From the NCBI GenBank assembly GCA_947095535.1, contig OX352772.1, positions 219,895,488-219,959,487 of the forward strand: 64,000 nt of DNA, given 5' to 3'. The DNA comes from Poecilobothrus nobilitatus (lineage: Eukaryota; Arthropoda; Insecta; Diptera; Dolichopodidae). Positions 20,227-31,326 of this stretch are shown here, one piece after another (positions within the stretch are counted from its first letter, which is position 1; the number at the start of each line of letters is the position of its first letter). Under the pieces are notes generated by a model that was not told where the DNA came from, made no database searches, and saw only the letters and a list, made by a program, of their open reading frames with translations. Position numbers and translations under genes: made by a program.

Positions 20227-21392
20227 ATGGATAATTTATTTCATAGCCCTGTCATTGATGAAAGTATAACAAGTGCTCATTGGCGCACATATTCAGCATT
20301 CACAGATTCATTTAATAAAAGCGATATTATTCGCATACAAATACAAAATCAAAATCTAAATATCTTACCGTCTACCAGTATTCTTTATATTGAAGGCTTT
20401 ATTTCAAAACAAGATGGAAGTCTTGCAACAAAAACAAATTTAATTAATAACGCAATGTCATTTCTATTCGAAGAAGTACCCTATGAATTAAATGGCAAGG
20501 AAATTGATCATTGTCGAAATGTTGGTATAACAACATGTTTAAAAAATTTTATTTCGCAAAATGAAAATGAGAGTCAAGCTCTTATGAATGCATGTTGGTC
20601 TCTCAAAGCAACAATTGATTCAAAAACACAATTTTTTAACTATTGTGTTCCATTGAAAAGACTCTTGGGATTTGCTGAAGATCATAAAAACATTATACCG
20701 AATGCAAAACATGAATTAATTTTGATACGTTCAAGATCTGATGATAACTCTTTACTTTGCTCTGATATTAATGAAAAAGCGAAAATTCAATTACTTAAAG
20801 TGCAATGGCGAGTACAACATATCAATTTAGCTGATTCCTTCAAATTAAACCTGTACAAGAATATTGATAATAATACTAAAATTATATTAGCATTTAGAAA
20901 TTGGGATTTATATGAATATCCAACATTACCGTCAAATACTAACCATCATATTTGGAACGTTAAAACTACAACTCAACTTGAAAAGCCGCGTTTCATTATT
21001 TTCGCTCTACAAACAAATAAGTTAAATCAACTTAAAGAAGATCCATCGAAATTTGATCATTTGGATGTAGAAGATTTAAAAGTTTTCTTAAATTCAGAAG
21101 CTTATCCATATGAAGATATGAATTTAAATTTTGAAAGACATCGTTATGGAATAGCTTACGAGGCATACATTAACTTTCGTTGCAATTATTATAATTATTC
21201 TATACCTGAACCTTTATTAACATGGGAAGAGTTTATCAAAATGAAAATTTAAAAACGGGGTCAATTGATGTTAAAATACAGCTTAAAACTGCAAGTAGCA
21301 TTCCAGCAAGTACCACAGCCTACTGTCTTTTGTTACACGATCGACTAGTTGAATTTCAACCTTTGAGCGGGGATGTTAATAAAATAAATTAA
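20227..21392 (+). pseudogene. MCP: Major capsid protein (double jelly roll), C-terminal break
   Basis: The open frame 20227-21252 (341 residues) starts MDNLFHSPVIDESITS and includes ILYIEGFISKQDG, CVPLKRLLGFAEDH and ILAFRNWDLYEYP, typical of the insect Polinton MCP of this lineage. Near 21230 it lacks about 40 bp present in the outer copy, so the last about 45 codons (21255-21392, including TAYCLLLHDRLVEF) are out of frame. The outer copy lacks that tail. The MCP builds the hexons of the predicted icosahedral shell. Confidence 0.85.
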
Positions 21393-21542
21393 AATTACAA
21401 ATCAATGAGCTTTTCTAATGAAATTACAACAACAATCACTGAATAGACAAAATCAATCATTTAAAATCCTTTTATACATTTTATATACGACTCTGTTGTG
21501 GAGTAACATTTTTAATTTACTTGTTTTATAGACATCTAAGCA
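21393..21542. other. Spacer between MCP and unknown gene
   Basis: AT-rich, no gene seen. Probably holds the 3' end of the MCP transcript and the promoter of the next gene. Confidence 0.4.
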
Positions 21543-22013
21543 ATGGAATATGTAATACTTGATATTCAAGGCTTCCGAAATAATAGTAACAAATTTATTC
21601 TAAAAGAAATTGCAATATTAACTTCAAGTAATGAAATTCAACATTTCATAATTAAACCTCCATACAGTTATCACGTACTTGAATCACAATCAAAATATAT
21701 CAATAAATGGTTAACAAAAAATCACCATGGATTTAAATGGTCTGATGGTAAAACAAGTTTTTGTGATGTGATGAATTTTTTAAAATTGTTTATAAATACC
21801 AATACTTGCATTTACGTAAAGGGTGATGAAAAGAGAATTTGGATTCAAAACATTTTGAAACATTATAATAATGTTGTAGATTTAAACAGACAAGATTACA
21901 CAAGCCTAAAATTTTTAAAAAGGCAACAAAATACCCCTGCTCAAAGATGCTCATTCAATCATGTTGGTATGTGCGCTTTTGAAAATGTTTATTTATTAAA
22001 ATCACTATTGTAA
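21543..22013 (+). CDS. Conserved Polinton protein, possibly nuclease-fold
   Basis: 156 residues, intact. N-terminus MEYVILDIQGFR, then KEIAILTSS, HFIIKPPYSYHVL, HHGFKWSDG, CIYVKGDEKRIWI and a Cys/His tail (RCSFNHVGMCAFENVY). The P3 homologue (51798-52289) keeps the same order. The pattern of an acidic residue in the first strand, a KE-IA second strand and a later YVKGxEK strand recalls RNase H-like 3'-5' exonucleases, but the usual DxE is not present, so this is only a suggestion. Confidence 0.6.
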   Translation: MEYVILDIQGFRNNSNKFILKEIAILTSSNEIQHFIIKPPYSYHVLESQSKYINKWLTKNHHGFKWSDGKTSFCDVMNFLKLFINTNTCIYVKGDEKRIWIQNILKHYNNVVDLNRQDYTSLKFLKRQQNTPAQRCSFNHVGMCAFENVYLLKSLL

Positions 22014-22337
22014 ACATTTTATTATTTTATTTTTATGATTTTTATGATTTAATTGTGATATGTACTAATAATGATTAAATAAAAATGAATGAACAGTTTT
22101 ACTGTAACATATTTTTTTTTTTTCGCTTTGATTTTTTCCACCCTTTCAGCTAATTTGCAAAAAAAAAAAAACCTATAAAAAAGTAAAAAATAAACCTATA
22201 AGAATAAACCTATAAAACCTATAAAAAGTGCGCCCTGAAAATTAAGATACAATTTATAAAATAAAAGAAAACTATATAATTATCATAAAAATCAAAATAT
22301 TTATTTATTTATTTATTTTGTATTGATTACATAATTA
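22014..22337. terminator. Convergent 3' region with AATAAA
   Basis: Between convergent genes. AATAAA occurs near 22078 on the plus strand, and TTTATTTATT at about 22300-22318 gives an AATAAA on the minus strand. No gene is seen. Confidence 0.5.
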
Positions 22338-22718
22338 TTATATGGCCTGGTTTTCTTCAAGAATATCAGCGTCTTCATCATCTTCACCATCGTCATCTGT
22401 GTGCTCCATACTCCCAGTCCATTCATCTTTTTTAAAAATTTTTAAATCAAAGGATTTTCCTTTGTGACCATAATTTACCAATCCATATGATCCATCATTT
22501 AATTTTGTAATTTCATCCTGTGTAAGGGCATTAAATCGTATTGGAAGAAACATCTTAAATTCTCCCAATTCTGCTGTAACCCTTTCTCCGAATTTAGTAT
22601 TTATCTTCATCAGTCTCTCTATTTTATATAATTTTTTATACAGCATAGTTGAAACTGTGACTGTATTTTTGAATTTTCGCGACTCGAATTTTTTATTTAA
22701 ATTATTTAAAAAACTCAT
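22338..22718 (-). CDS. Putative OB-fold ssDNA-binding protein
   Basis: 126 residues, intact. LYKIERLMKINTKFGERVTAEL followed by FLPIRFNAL, LNDGSYGLVNYG and an acidic tail (DDDGEDDEDADILEE). The same core (Y-I-IK-K-T-YG--I--E, then F-P) is found in the outer 41319-41867 and P3 59077-59628 proteins. The short beta-rich core, acidic C-terminus and position beside PolB fit a replication SSB. This is inferred from pattern, not from a catalytic motif. Confidence 0.5.
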   Translation of the reverse strand: MSFLNNLNKKFESRKFKNTVTVSTMLYKKLYKIERLMKINTKFGERVTAELGEFKMFLPIRFNALTQDEITKLNDGSYGLVNYGHKGKSFDLKIFKKDEWTGSMEHTDDDGEDDEDADILEENQAI

Positions 22719-23381
22719 TTTTTATTTATTTTTTTTTTTTAATGCTTTATTAGGGTAATTAGTGTAGATAATAACTGAATAATTAATTAAAATATACAGC
22801 CTATTTATACTATTTTTCCTTATGCTGGTAATAAAAGATTGTTAAAAAACTGCTTTTAATTAATCAGATATAAATTCCGCAGAAAATGTTTTAAAGCTTA
22901 AATAGGAGGATGAATGTGGTTTTACGGTACTCAATTTATTATTTATCATTAATATGCTTTTTAAATATTATGAAATTGCCTGACGTCATGTAACAATTAA
23001 ATTTCTAAATCCGGACGAATGTGGTTTAATGGTACCTAAATTTTCTAGAATTATTATGTTTTAAATACTCTATACTCTAAAATACTATAGGATTCCCTTT
23101 CTAATCACAATATTCATATATCAAATTTACACTTTTAATTTTTAAAGTAAATTCATTAACAATCTAATTCACATTTCGCAGAAAATGTTTTAAAGCTTAA
23201 ATAAAAGAATGAATGTGGTTTTATGGTACAATATTTTATTTTTATTTCATTACATTAAATTTTATTTTACAATAACAATATAATTCACATTTCGCAGAAA
23301 ATGTTTTAAAGCTTAAATAGGAGGATGAATGTGGTTTTATGGTACAATATTTTATTTTTATTTCATTACATTAAATTTATT
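22719..23381. repeat. Repeat-rich spacer between SSB-like gene and PolB
   Basis: No gene. A unit of 116 bp beginning AATTCACATTTCGCAG repeats in tandem (23166-23281 and 23282-about 23390, running into the end of PolB). An earlier partial copy is at about 22865-22932. A shared core, GAATGTGGTTTTA-GGTAC, is present at about 22912, 23020, 23210 and 23328. A CRE palindrome lies at 22981-22988. Confidence 0.7.
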
Positions 23382-26300
23382 TTACAATAATTCTGTACCA
23401 ATTGAATAATGATTCCAAGGTAATGTATTGACACCATTAGAATGTACAAATCTCTTATCATCAAAATAGCTTAAAGATACTTTATTTAAACATTGTGTGT
23501 ATAAAGTATGCAACTTACTTCTAAATATATACATTTTATTTACATATATTTTCCTTTTATATAAACAATCTCTATAATTTGATAAAGTTAGATTTTTAAC
23601 TACATATTTCTTAACACCTTTTGCTTTTTTTATTTCATTTTTATTAATAATATCTATAGAATACATTTTGGATCTTAAACCTATAAATTCTCTTATTATA
23701 CTGCCACTACATTCATCCTTCATCATACCGAGAACCTTTTTATTTTTCAAGGGTATACCATAAATATTATTTACATTATAATCAGAGGTATCATAATTTA
23801 GATCTATATCAGGTATAATATCTTTATAAAAATCATCTGTTTCAATTGTTAATACAAAAGAATCTGTATCCATATAATTTAGCTCAACATTATCTCCATA
23901 TTTTGGTTTCATATAATTATATAAGAAGTTATACATTTTCCATTTTGAAACATCTAATACTGAAAATCCGACGTATATAGGTTTATTATAAAACGTTTTT
24001 ATTCTGTCCAATTGAACAGCAATCATATTTTCTGTAAAATGGGCTATACTATTGAAATTTGCTTTAGCAATCAAAGCTCTAGCACCTAAATGTCTTCCCC
24101 GACTTTCCCAACTTGTCACTAATTTAAAATCTTTTCTTTTATCAATATTCTCAATAGTTTTCCCGAAAACAGCATTATTTAATAGCTTAAAAAAATCTTT
24201 AGCAAATTGTGTTACAGCTCTTATTCTATGTGAATTATTTAAATCAATATAGCAAAATGGTAAGTCTTTATGTTCGTCATGCTTAGAAATGGGATACTCT
24301 AAATCTACTTCTAAAATATAACCTATATTAGAATCATCCGGTATATCTAAAATATTTGATTCAAAATTTTCCACCCATAGAAAATCAGAAAAAGGTAAAA
24401 ATTGTGACATAGCCCAACCATATAGATTAACAACATCTAAATACACAATAAACTTAGAAGTTTTGGAACTGTCAAAATTTTCCATATATTTATTATTCGC
24501 TACTGAATGCCTCAAAGCGCATTGTGTTATTCCCCCCCTAATTCCTTTTTTAATAAAATTATACATGTTAATATCCGTAAATAGTTCAAGTTCAATTTTG
24601 GTATATTTTAACATGGCATCCCAAGATAAGCCTGGCGCCGTGTAATAATGACATGGATCTAAAGAATATATGTTTTTGCAAAGCTTACGGAAATTATTAG
24701 ATTATCATTCGATAAATTACGGGCTAGATTATCAATACTTGAAGCCATAAATCTAAAAGAATCTAAAAATCGTATTTCAATCACATTTTCTTCATCAATA
24801 TTTATATGTTTTGAAACATAAATGTAATTTTCTTTGTTGATTGGTATCAACTTTATTTGACCGGGGTGATTTGATAGCGCTTTTATTAATAAATGGCAAT
24901 CGTATCCCGAAAAATTGTGAAATAAAACTGGAATGAAATGAGCGTGTGAATAATTTAAATTACATGTATAATGAGCAGGTCCACGGTATGTGCCGGTTAA
25001 ATGGCAATGGTCAGCAACCCTATCTATACCTAAATCTAATTCACAAATATGACATATTTTACTTTCTATCTGATGTTTTTGTTCTAAATTTGTTAACTTT
25101 TTCATTGGTATCACTTTTTGAAGGTGTTCACGCGAAATAACAATAACATCTTCAATTAACTTATCTATAAAAATATCAATACAATTCTCACCTGTGTACA
25201 TTCTAAATAAATCCCAATTGTGATTGAAGGAACATTTTATGTTGTAAGCAAATGCACATGGAATATGCTCTTGTATATCTGTTGTTGCTGATTTTGTTTC
25301 TTCAGGATGACATGTATAAATGTCTTGAAGTAAGCATTCAAAATCAGCATAAACGGTAAAAGGTACATCAATTTTTCTTTCATATTTTGTAAATTTTATC
25401 CATTTATTTTCCTCAGTAGGCATCAACATAACAATTTTACAGCATTCTTTTTTATGTATATGATAAGACTCTTCGTTGTGAAAATATTGTAAGCATGTAT
25501 TGCATAAGTACAAACCATGACCATGTTGTGTTATTTGCGATCTGATCAGCCTTGATATATTTTTTATCCAAACATAATGAGCTCTTTCTTCATTTTCAAC
25601 CAATAAAACATTAATATGCTTAATTTTTTCTTCTTTAGTTGAGTAATACGGTCCTACTATTTCATAAAAAATCCCTTTTTGTGAGCTAATTTCTTCAATT
25701 CCAAAAACATTTACACTAATAGTAGGATTTAATTCTTCAAATAAATCTATGTCTGCTACTTTAAGTGGGAATTCCAAATTACCAAATTCTAAAGTAAACT
25801 CTTCAAAATTTTCATTTAAATGTATTGTGCTACTTTCAATATCAGGTATTCTATAAATCGATGTTCTTTGTAAATTTTGATTTCCTTTATAAAGGGCTGA
25901 TATTATACTCCATTTAAAGCAATATTCATCTGAATTGTTAACGTTAATATAAGCATTTTTGTCCTGAATGAATTTCGGTAATGGTAAATATTGTGAGCAT
26001 CGTAAAGGCTTGTACTGATTAATGTTGATTTCTACATGTAAAATTCGTAATAAAGCGCAACCGCTATCTCGTTCTTAAAACTCGTCACATTTTTTAACAA
26101 TATTATTAACCATATCATCATAAAACTCTGAAAGCTGCTTACTTTGATTGACAGTGCTCATTCTAGTATTGAAAGATTTCACCGATAGATCCATATTACC
26201 ATCATATTCCTCATCTTCACCATCCTTCTTGGAAATTTTTATATACTCAGCGAATAATTCCAAATTATATTTTAGAGCTTTATGTTTTTCCAATGCAGTT

Positions 26301-26573
26301 TGCAACAATTTAATTATTTTATCTTTTCCTTTAATAAAAAAACTCATTAGGTGATTGTAATTCCTCTACGTCATTATCATATATAAACGACTCTATTCTC
26401 TCATTAAAAGTACTTTTAATGCACTTAAGACCATCTTCAATTATAGTTGCTGAATTTCTTCTATGTTTTAGAGTTCTTAGGTGATACATCCATTCTTTAA
26501 TGGGAACAGAGATTTTACAAGAAGAGCAATATTTTTCTTCACTTCCAGAAATTTGGTTTGAATTGCGTTTCAT
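23382..26573 (-). pseudogene. POLB: Protein-primed DNA polymerase B, broken and deleted
   Basis: Read on the minus strand: an N-terminal C2H2-like finger (CSSCKISVPIKEW...LKH), a frameshift near 26340, a TAA at 26075-26077, then exonuclease motifs YADFECLL and FHNFSGYDCHLL with a zinc/HNH-like insert (CHICEL, VADHCHLTGTYRG). Next come a large deletion and frameshift near 24659 and polymerase motifs YLDVVNLYGWAM (A), LLNNAVFGKTIEN (B) and YMDTDSF (C). About 75 further residues are missing between motifs A and B. It would copy the element from its ends with a protein primer. Confidence 0.9.
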
Positions 26574-26790
26574 TTTACTATATAGTTATTTATAGAAATA
26601 GTTCACTATTTGAAATCAAATACTTCTTTTAGAATGATCAAATTTTTCATTGTTTTTTAATTTATATACCAAAATATTTCATAATACAATAAGTTTTATG
26701 TCTGTAAAATAAAGAAGAAGAGTAATAATTCGGGGGTTATAAAACCGCACTCATCCTATTTTAATTCTTGAAACATTTTTGTTTTAAATG
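26574..26790. promoter_or_regulatory. PolB upstream region
   Basis: AT-rich, no gene. On the minus strand around 26720-26800 it carries AGGATGAGTGCGGTTTTATA preceded by AAAATGTTTC, clearly related to the repeated core downstream of PolB (22865-23370) but in the opposite orientation. Confidence 0.45.
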
Positions 26791-27757
26791 CAAACATATT
26801 TCATAATTTAAATTTTTTTTTTACTTTACTCACTTTCTATATGAATCTATGAACTATATTTCATTAAACTTTTATCAGCCAAACGTTTACGGAGTCCCCT
26901 GACGTAATTTTTTACAAATTAGACTTTTTCTTTTATTCTTCAAATCAAAATTTTCTTATCTAATTTTATATTTGAAAACCACTATAACATATTTTACTAA
27001 GAAAAAATTTGAATTTAAATTTTATTAAATTTTCTTATCTAATTTTATATTTGAAAAACACTATAACATATTTTACTAAGAAAAAATTTGAATTTAAATT
27101 TTATTAAATTTTCTTATCTAATTTTATATTTGAAAACCACTATAACATATTATTTTAATAAGAAGAAATTTGAATTTAAATTTTATATTCTTATCACAAA
27201 AGAAACCACAATAATACACCTACCTACTATAAGCTACTCAATTCCCAACAATTTCATTTTCAATAATAAGCAAAAATTATATTTTATTATTATGTGTGTA
27301 AACTCATTTCATAAACAAAAATTCAATCTCATAATACTCCCAACTGTACTAGAATCGGCAAACCTAACTTCTTTCAGTTTCCAATCTAGACAATATCTCA
27401 GAACCTAGCTCCCCACAAGCTACAGGCCCCCAGACCCCTAGCCCCTAAGCACCCAACCCTCAGCCACTCAACCTCTAGCACCCAGACTCTAGCCAACAAA
27501 ACTCTACCCGCAACAAAAAAAATCTGCATTCATTTCAAAACTAAAATTCAATTCCATTATACCCCACACTGACATTTTTTTAAATTCAAAATTAACCGCC
27601 ACTAACGCTAATTTAAATTCAAATTTTTTTAAATTTCAAAATTAACCGCCACTAACGCGAAACCTCTATAGGCATAAATTATAACTACTTTTTTTAGAGC
27701 TGTCAAAATAAATGACAGCTGTCAAAACTGTGCTGGAATCGCCAGATTCTATCTACT
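26791..27757 (-). repeat. Inner element right TIR
   Basis: Inverted copy of 10987-12014, about 967 bp. It has two copies of the ACCGCCACTAACGC unit against three on the left, three of the 85-bp unit, a C-rich block at 27400-27500 and the composite site at 26890-26907. It ends ...ATTCTATCTACT. Confidence 0.93.
26890..26907 (-). promoter_or_regulatory. Composite CRE-kB-like site in inner right TIR
   Basis: Reading inward from the right end: TTACGTCA-GGGGACTCCG. Same polarity relative to the terminus as the left copy. Confidence 0.4.
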
Positions 27758-27763
27758 TTCCTT
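27758..27763. repeat. Target-site duplication, right copy (TTCCTT)
   Basis: Matches 10981-10986 exactly; outer-element sequence resumes after it. Confidence 0.93.
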
Positions 27764-27844
27764 GTTAATGAAAAATGTATAAAAAGATTGTTTAAAGCTT
27801 AAAATCGTCATTAGACAACAAGATTGTTCCGTATAAAGGCCATA

Positions 27845-28582
27845 ATGTTTTGGTGTGATAAAATTTTGCATGGTTATAAATATTGTATTTGTGGACATAA
27901 ATGGAAATCGATACAAATAATCAATTGGAAAATATTCTATGATTTTTTAGAGGTATACCTTACACCAGAAAACGGTGAAAAAGTTTGTGTATTTAAAATT
28001 AGAAACGGTGAGTCTTCAACTTCGAAATTAATGTTATCTAATTTGGATTGGCAACATGTGAAAATTGAAGTATATGGTGCAGATATTTCGATTATTGGAG
28101 CAATAAGAAATCCACTAAATAAAAAAAAGCCTAACATACCCAATAATTTTGGTGTAGATTGTCCATTTACAGTCGAAGAAGATTGGGAAATGATTGAGAA
28201 AAATATCTCAAACATATTACCAAATAGTTCTAAACAGAAATTAACAGAACAGTTTGAGTCATTGTCTATGTCTAGTACATTTAATGAATATGAAGATAAT
28301 CAAAATGAGATGAAAAAGTCAATGATAAGAAAACGAATTGATGATGGTATTTTATATTTAGCATCAATAGAGAATATGTATAGTGCAAAAAATAACAAAT
28401 CAAAAATAGGCGATACATTAAATAATTTTAGAAAATTATTAGAAAACTTTAAAGAAGAATATATGGATTTTATGTAGGCTTATTCTTATGGCAGAGATAA
28501 ATATTTACCGTTGTTCATATATGTTTGCACCATTATAAGTCGAATAAAATATTTTCATGAAAAAAATTTTTCCAGAAAGTAG
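27845..28582 (+). pseudogene. Outer copy of the unknown first gene, one in-frame stop
   Basis: Single frame of 246 codons with one TAG at 28475-28477; the inner copy has GAA there. Start chosen at 27845 (MFWCDKILHGY) to match the inner start. It retains CICGHKWKSIQ and RKRIDDGILYLAS. The inner and outer copies are interrupted at different places, so the ancestor was one protein of about 245 residues. TATAAAAA at about 27779 is a possible TATA box. Confidence 0.6.
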
Positions 28583-28727
28583 AAGTGGGGAGAAGTAAAA
28601 ATTTAATTTTAGAATTGACTATATATTAGTATAAATTAAAATCATTTTATATTTAACTCTCTTAAAGTAAGGTACAAACTCTTTAAATCTTTATTATATA
28701 ATTGAATATTAAATTCTTACAAGAAAG

Positions 28728-29353
28728 ATGAAATTTTTTTATATATTGCGTTTATTAACTGTTGGAATATATTCGGCACCTACTTCTAATATAAGGTTAG
28801 ATGAATCAGCTTATGGAAGTAAAGATTTCAATGTTATACTCCCAAATAATGAGACAATTGTAATAAGTTTATCAGTAAAATTGCTAAAACATGTAATTTC
28901 ATCTGCAATTCAGTCAACAACAATAAAAACAGTAACTACTTCAACTGATGGTATAATAGGAGAAGCTAGTGCAGATGATCAAATAATGAAAGCTGATTCA
29001 ACTCCACGATATGTTACAGCAGAAGAAGCTATTGGAGCATTTAGACAGGAGGTTTTATTAAAGAAAGAAATATTTGTGGAATAATTGAAAGTGATCAAAC
29101 ATTTTTTAGACATTTTCGATTAGAATATGATGATAAAAAAGAAATTAAAGTTCGTTGTTCATACAATTCTAATTATAAGCAACGCTCGTTAAAAATTGAA
29201 TGTTTAGAATATATGGAGATTGCTACTAACAGAATTTTAAGTAATGGAAATCTGGAAAGTTATACAATTTACGATACTGAATATGAAACACCAACTAACA
29301 CTTTAATTGATTTGCGTAATATTAAACAAACTTATAATATGGATATATCTTAA
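28728..29353 (+). pseudogene. Outer copy of the secreted protein, frameshifted
   Basis: Signal peptide MKFFYILRLLTVGIYSA followed by PTSNIRLDESAYGS. A one-base loss near 29070 shifts the frame. The remaining C-terminal half (RHFRLEY, RCSYN, IYDTEYETP, NIKQTYNMDIS) is readable in another frame to 29353. Otherwise collinear with 13128-13751. Confidence 0.75.
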
Positions 29354-29386
29354 ATAAATAAAATATTTTCTTTTTTTTAAATTAAA

Positions 29387-30324
29387 TCTGTTTTATTTAT
29401 CCATGAATTATGATTTAAAGGGAACCCAAGCTATTTAACAAAAACTTTATCATCCTTATATTTTATTATTTTTTCAATTAAGTAAATATCATTAATTTTA
29501 GTTTTTATTAGTTCTGGTTCATAAAAACTTCCTTGTATGGGTTGACCTTGATAATCTTCCAGGAAGTAGGTTACGGGATAAGTGATTTGAATTTTTCTTA
29601 TCTTGAATACTTCCGTTGTCTAATTTGGTGTATAGCCTTTTTCAAAAACATGTTTATACTTGCTTATTCTAACTGAGTCACCGATTTTAAATTTAGCTGG
29701 TTGTGAAATTTTAATATGATTATACACAGTTGACAACAGCTCATTAGCATTCTTTTTATTTACATCTGATGGAAATCTTCCAATTGTGCGGTGTTTTGTA
29801 TTATTATATTGATGAACCAAATCTTTAATTATATTTATCCACTTGTAATTTCCATTATAACTAAATTCTTTCCACATTTTTCCTTTTAAAGTACGGTTAA
29901 AGCGTTCTACAATAGATGCTTTTAATGAACTAAAAGTCGAGTAATGATTTTTATGATATTTTTTCATTAAATTTTTAAAAAGTATATTAAAAAATTCTTT
30001 GCCATTATCATTCTGAAGATTTTTTGGATATCGGTTAAATTCTTTGAAAATTGAATACATAGCTTGGGTAACATTTTCAGCTGATTTGTTTTTTACTGGA
30101 ATAGCCCACGCATATTTCGAAAATGTATCAATTACTGTTAACAAAAATTTAAAACCATCATTCTCTTTAGAATATAACCCCATTTCTAAATCAGCGTGCC
30201 ACAGATCATCAAAACCTTTGATTATAACTCTACGTCTTTTGAAATTTTTTCGTGCTGATTTATGTAACTCTTCAACAACCTCTCTCTTGCTCATATTAAA
30301 TAAAACAAACAATATTCTTTTCAA
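29387..30324 (-). pseudogene. INT: Outer integrase, two Trp-to-stop changes
   Basis: Main frame 29620-30324 (234 residues) has ELHKSARKNFKRRRV, LWHADLEMG (one codon deleted after the first catalytic Asp), LQNDNGKEFF and SIVERFNRTLK. A TAG replaces the Trp after YTPN near 29618, and a second TAG replaces the Trp of the chromodomain VKWLGF motif. The C-terminal part (YLIEKIIKYKDD, NSWIN) is otherwise readable in the same frame. It cannot give a full enzyme. Confidence 0.88.
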
Positions 30325-30465
30325 AGTATTTATTTTTGTTATATATTTATTTTGCGTTTCAGAAAATAACTCTCATCATCTTCCTCCTAAAATAAATAAA
30401 ACTCTGCTTTACTTATTTTACATATGATTAATTAAAAGTGTTAATATATATAATGTATAAATTGT
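30325..30465. other. Place of the missing PPP1R15-like gene in the outer element
   Basis: The inner element has a 339-bp PPP1R15-like gene here. The outer copy has only about 140 bp of AT-rich DNA with no recognisable RVxF or WE-A-DR-RF motif, so the gene was lost here or was never present. Confidence 0.5.
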
Positions 30466-30755
30466 TTATTTATTTAACATTCTATTATATAATAGCATTA
30501 ATTTACTGCATCTTATCATAATTTTTTCAGCTGATATACAAGGGCATGTTTCCGGATATTTGTCAGATGTATCTGAAGCATATGGACATAACGTCCAGTG
30601 AAATCCATAATTTGCAGTTTCTTTTTGATATGAATTTTTGAATTGTAATAGAAAATTAAAATTACTTTTTAATTCATCATAATGTTCTTCCAAAATATCA
30701 TGTTCATATTTATTTAAAAAATTATTTAGTGTAATCCAATAAGTGGTATGTCCAT
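30466..30755 (-). pseudogene. Outer copy of the Cys-motif protein
   Basis: The likely original ATG is at 30755 (MDIPLIG), but a frameshift near 30728 separates it from the rest. The conserved motif CPYASDTSDKYPETCPC and SAEKIMIR are intact, as is the helical tail LYNRMLNK. Confidence 0.6.
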
Positions 30756-30824
30756 CATGAAAGGTTATTATGAACTGATCGGAAACTTATTGTATTTTTA
30801 CCATTTTTCCTTTATTTTAAAAAA

Positions 30825-31298
30825 TTAAGTTTTTAACTTTAATTTGATTTCTTGAAGTTCCCTATAGACATATCTTTCAATATTACTCAATTCATCTCTT
30901 GTAGCATTAATATGTTTGATAAGCGTTTTTATTTGACTATCAGTATATTCATTTTGCTCATCTTTAGTTTTTAATATTTCAGCTTTCAAATCTTTTTTTA
31001 ATTGATCATTAATTCCATAAACACGTGATATTTCGTTTCTTATATGTTGTAATATGTCTTCATGAAAGTTTACCTTAAATGTATTTATGTATTCCTTCAC
31101 GAGATTAATTGAGTCATCCACATATTTTTATGTTGTAGTATCATTACCATTTATTGGATCCCTTAAGTTGATTAATTGTTTGTTTTGAATATTAAAATCT
31201 CCATCTGATGTTATTTGAAAACCAATTACATGCCGTGGACTTTCTTGTATTTTATAAGGAGAGTAGCTAATGCTATGACCAAACTTGTCAACTGTCAT
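30825..31298 (-). pseudogene. Outer copy of the fibre-like protein, one stop
   Basis: Begins MTVDKFGHSI at 31298. The motif NLRDPINGNDTTT is followed by a TAA in frame and then KYVDDSINLVKEYI and coiled-coil heptads. The DP-x4-D-x-T-x-KYVDD pattern is clearer than in the inner copy. The C-terminal coil has diverged strongly from the inner one, as attachment proteins often do (inference). Confidence 0.45.
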
Positions 31299-31326
31299 TT
31301 TTTATTTAATAAAATTAATCAAATTG

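Larger units (their letters stand above)
10987..27757. mobile_element. Inner Polinton/Maverick, 16.8 kb, with TIRs and TSD
   Basis: TIRs of about 1 kb start AGTAGATAGAATCTGGCG, and the outermost 110 bp of the two ends differ at about one position. A 6-bp TTCCTT TSD flanks it. Contents left to right: unknown Trp/Cys gene (+), secreted protein (+), integrase (-), PPP1R15-like (-), Cys-motif protein (-), fibre-like protein (-), DUF8207-type protein (-), ATPase (-), PLA2 protein (+), protease (+), penton-like (+), 59-aa gene (+), MCP (+), unknown gene (+), SSB-like (-), PolB (-). Confidence 0.95.

Noticed and set aside
23166..23390. Tandem repeats resembling a CRISPR array
   Set aside because: Only two full 116-bp units without repeat-spacer alternation, in a eukaryotic transposon.
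27088..27408. 106-codon frame in the inner right TIR, also seen inverted at 11521
   Set aside because: Made of the 85-bp TIR subrepeat; composition and position show it is repeat-derived, not a gene.
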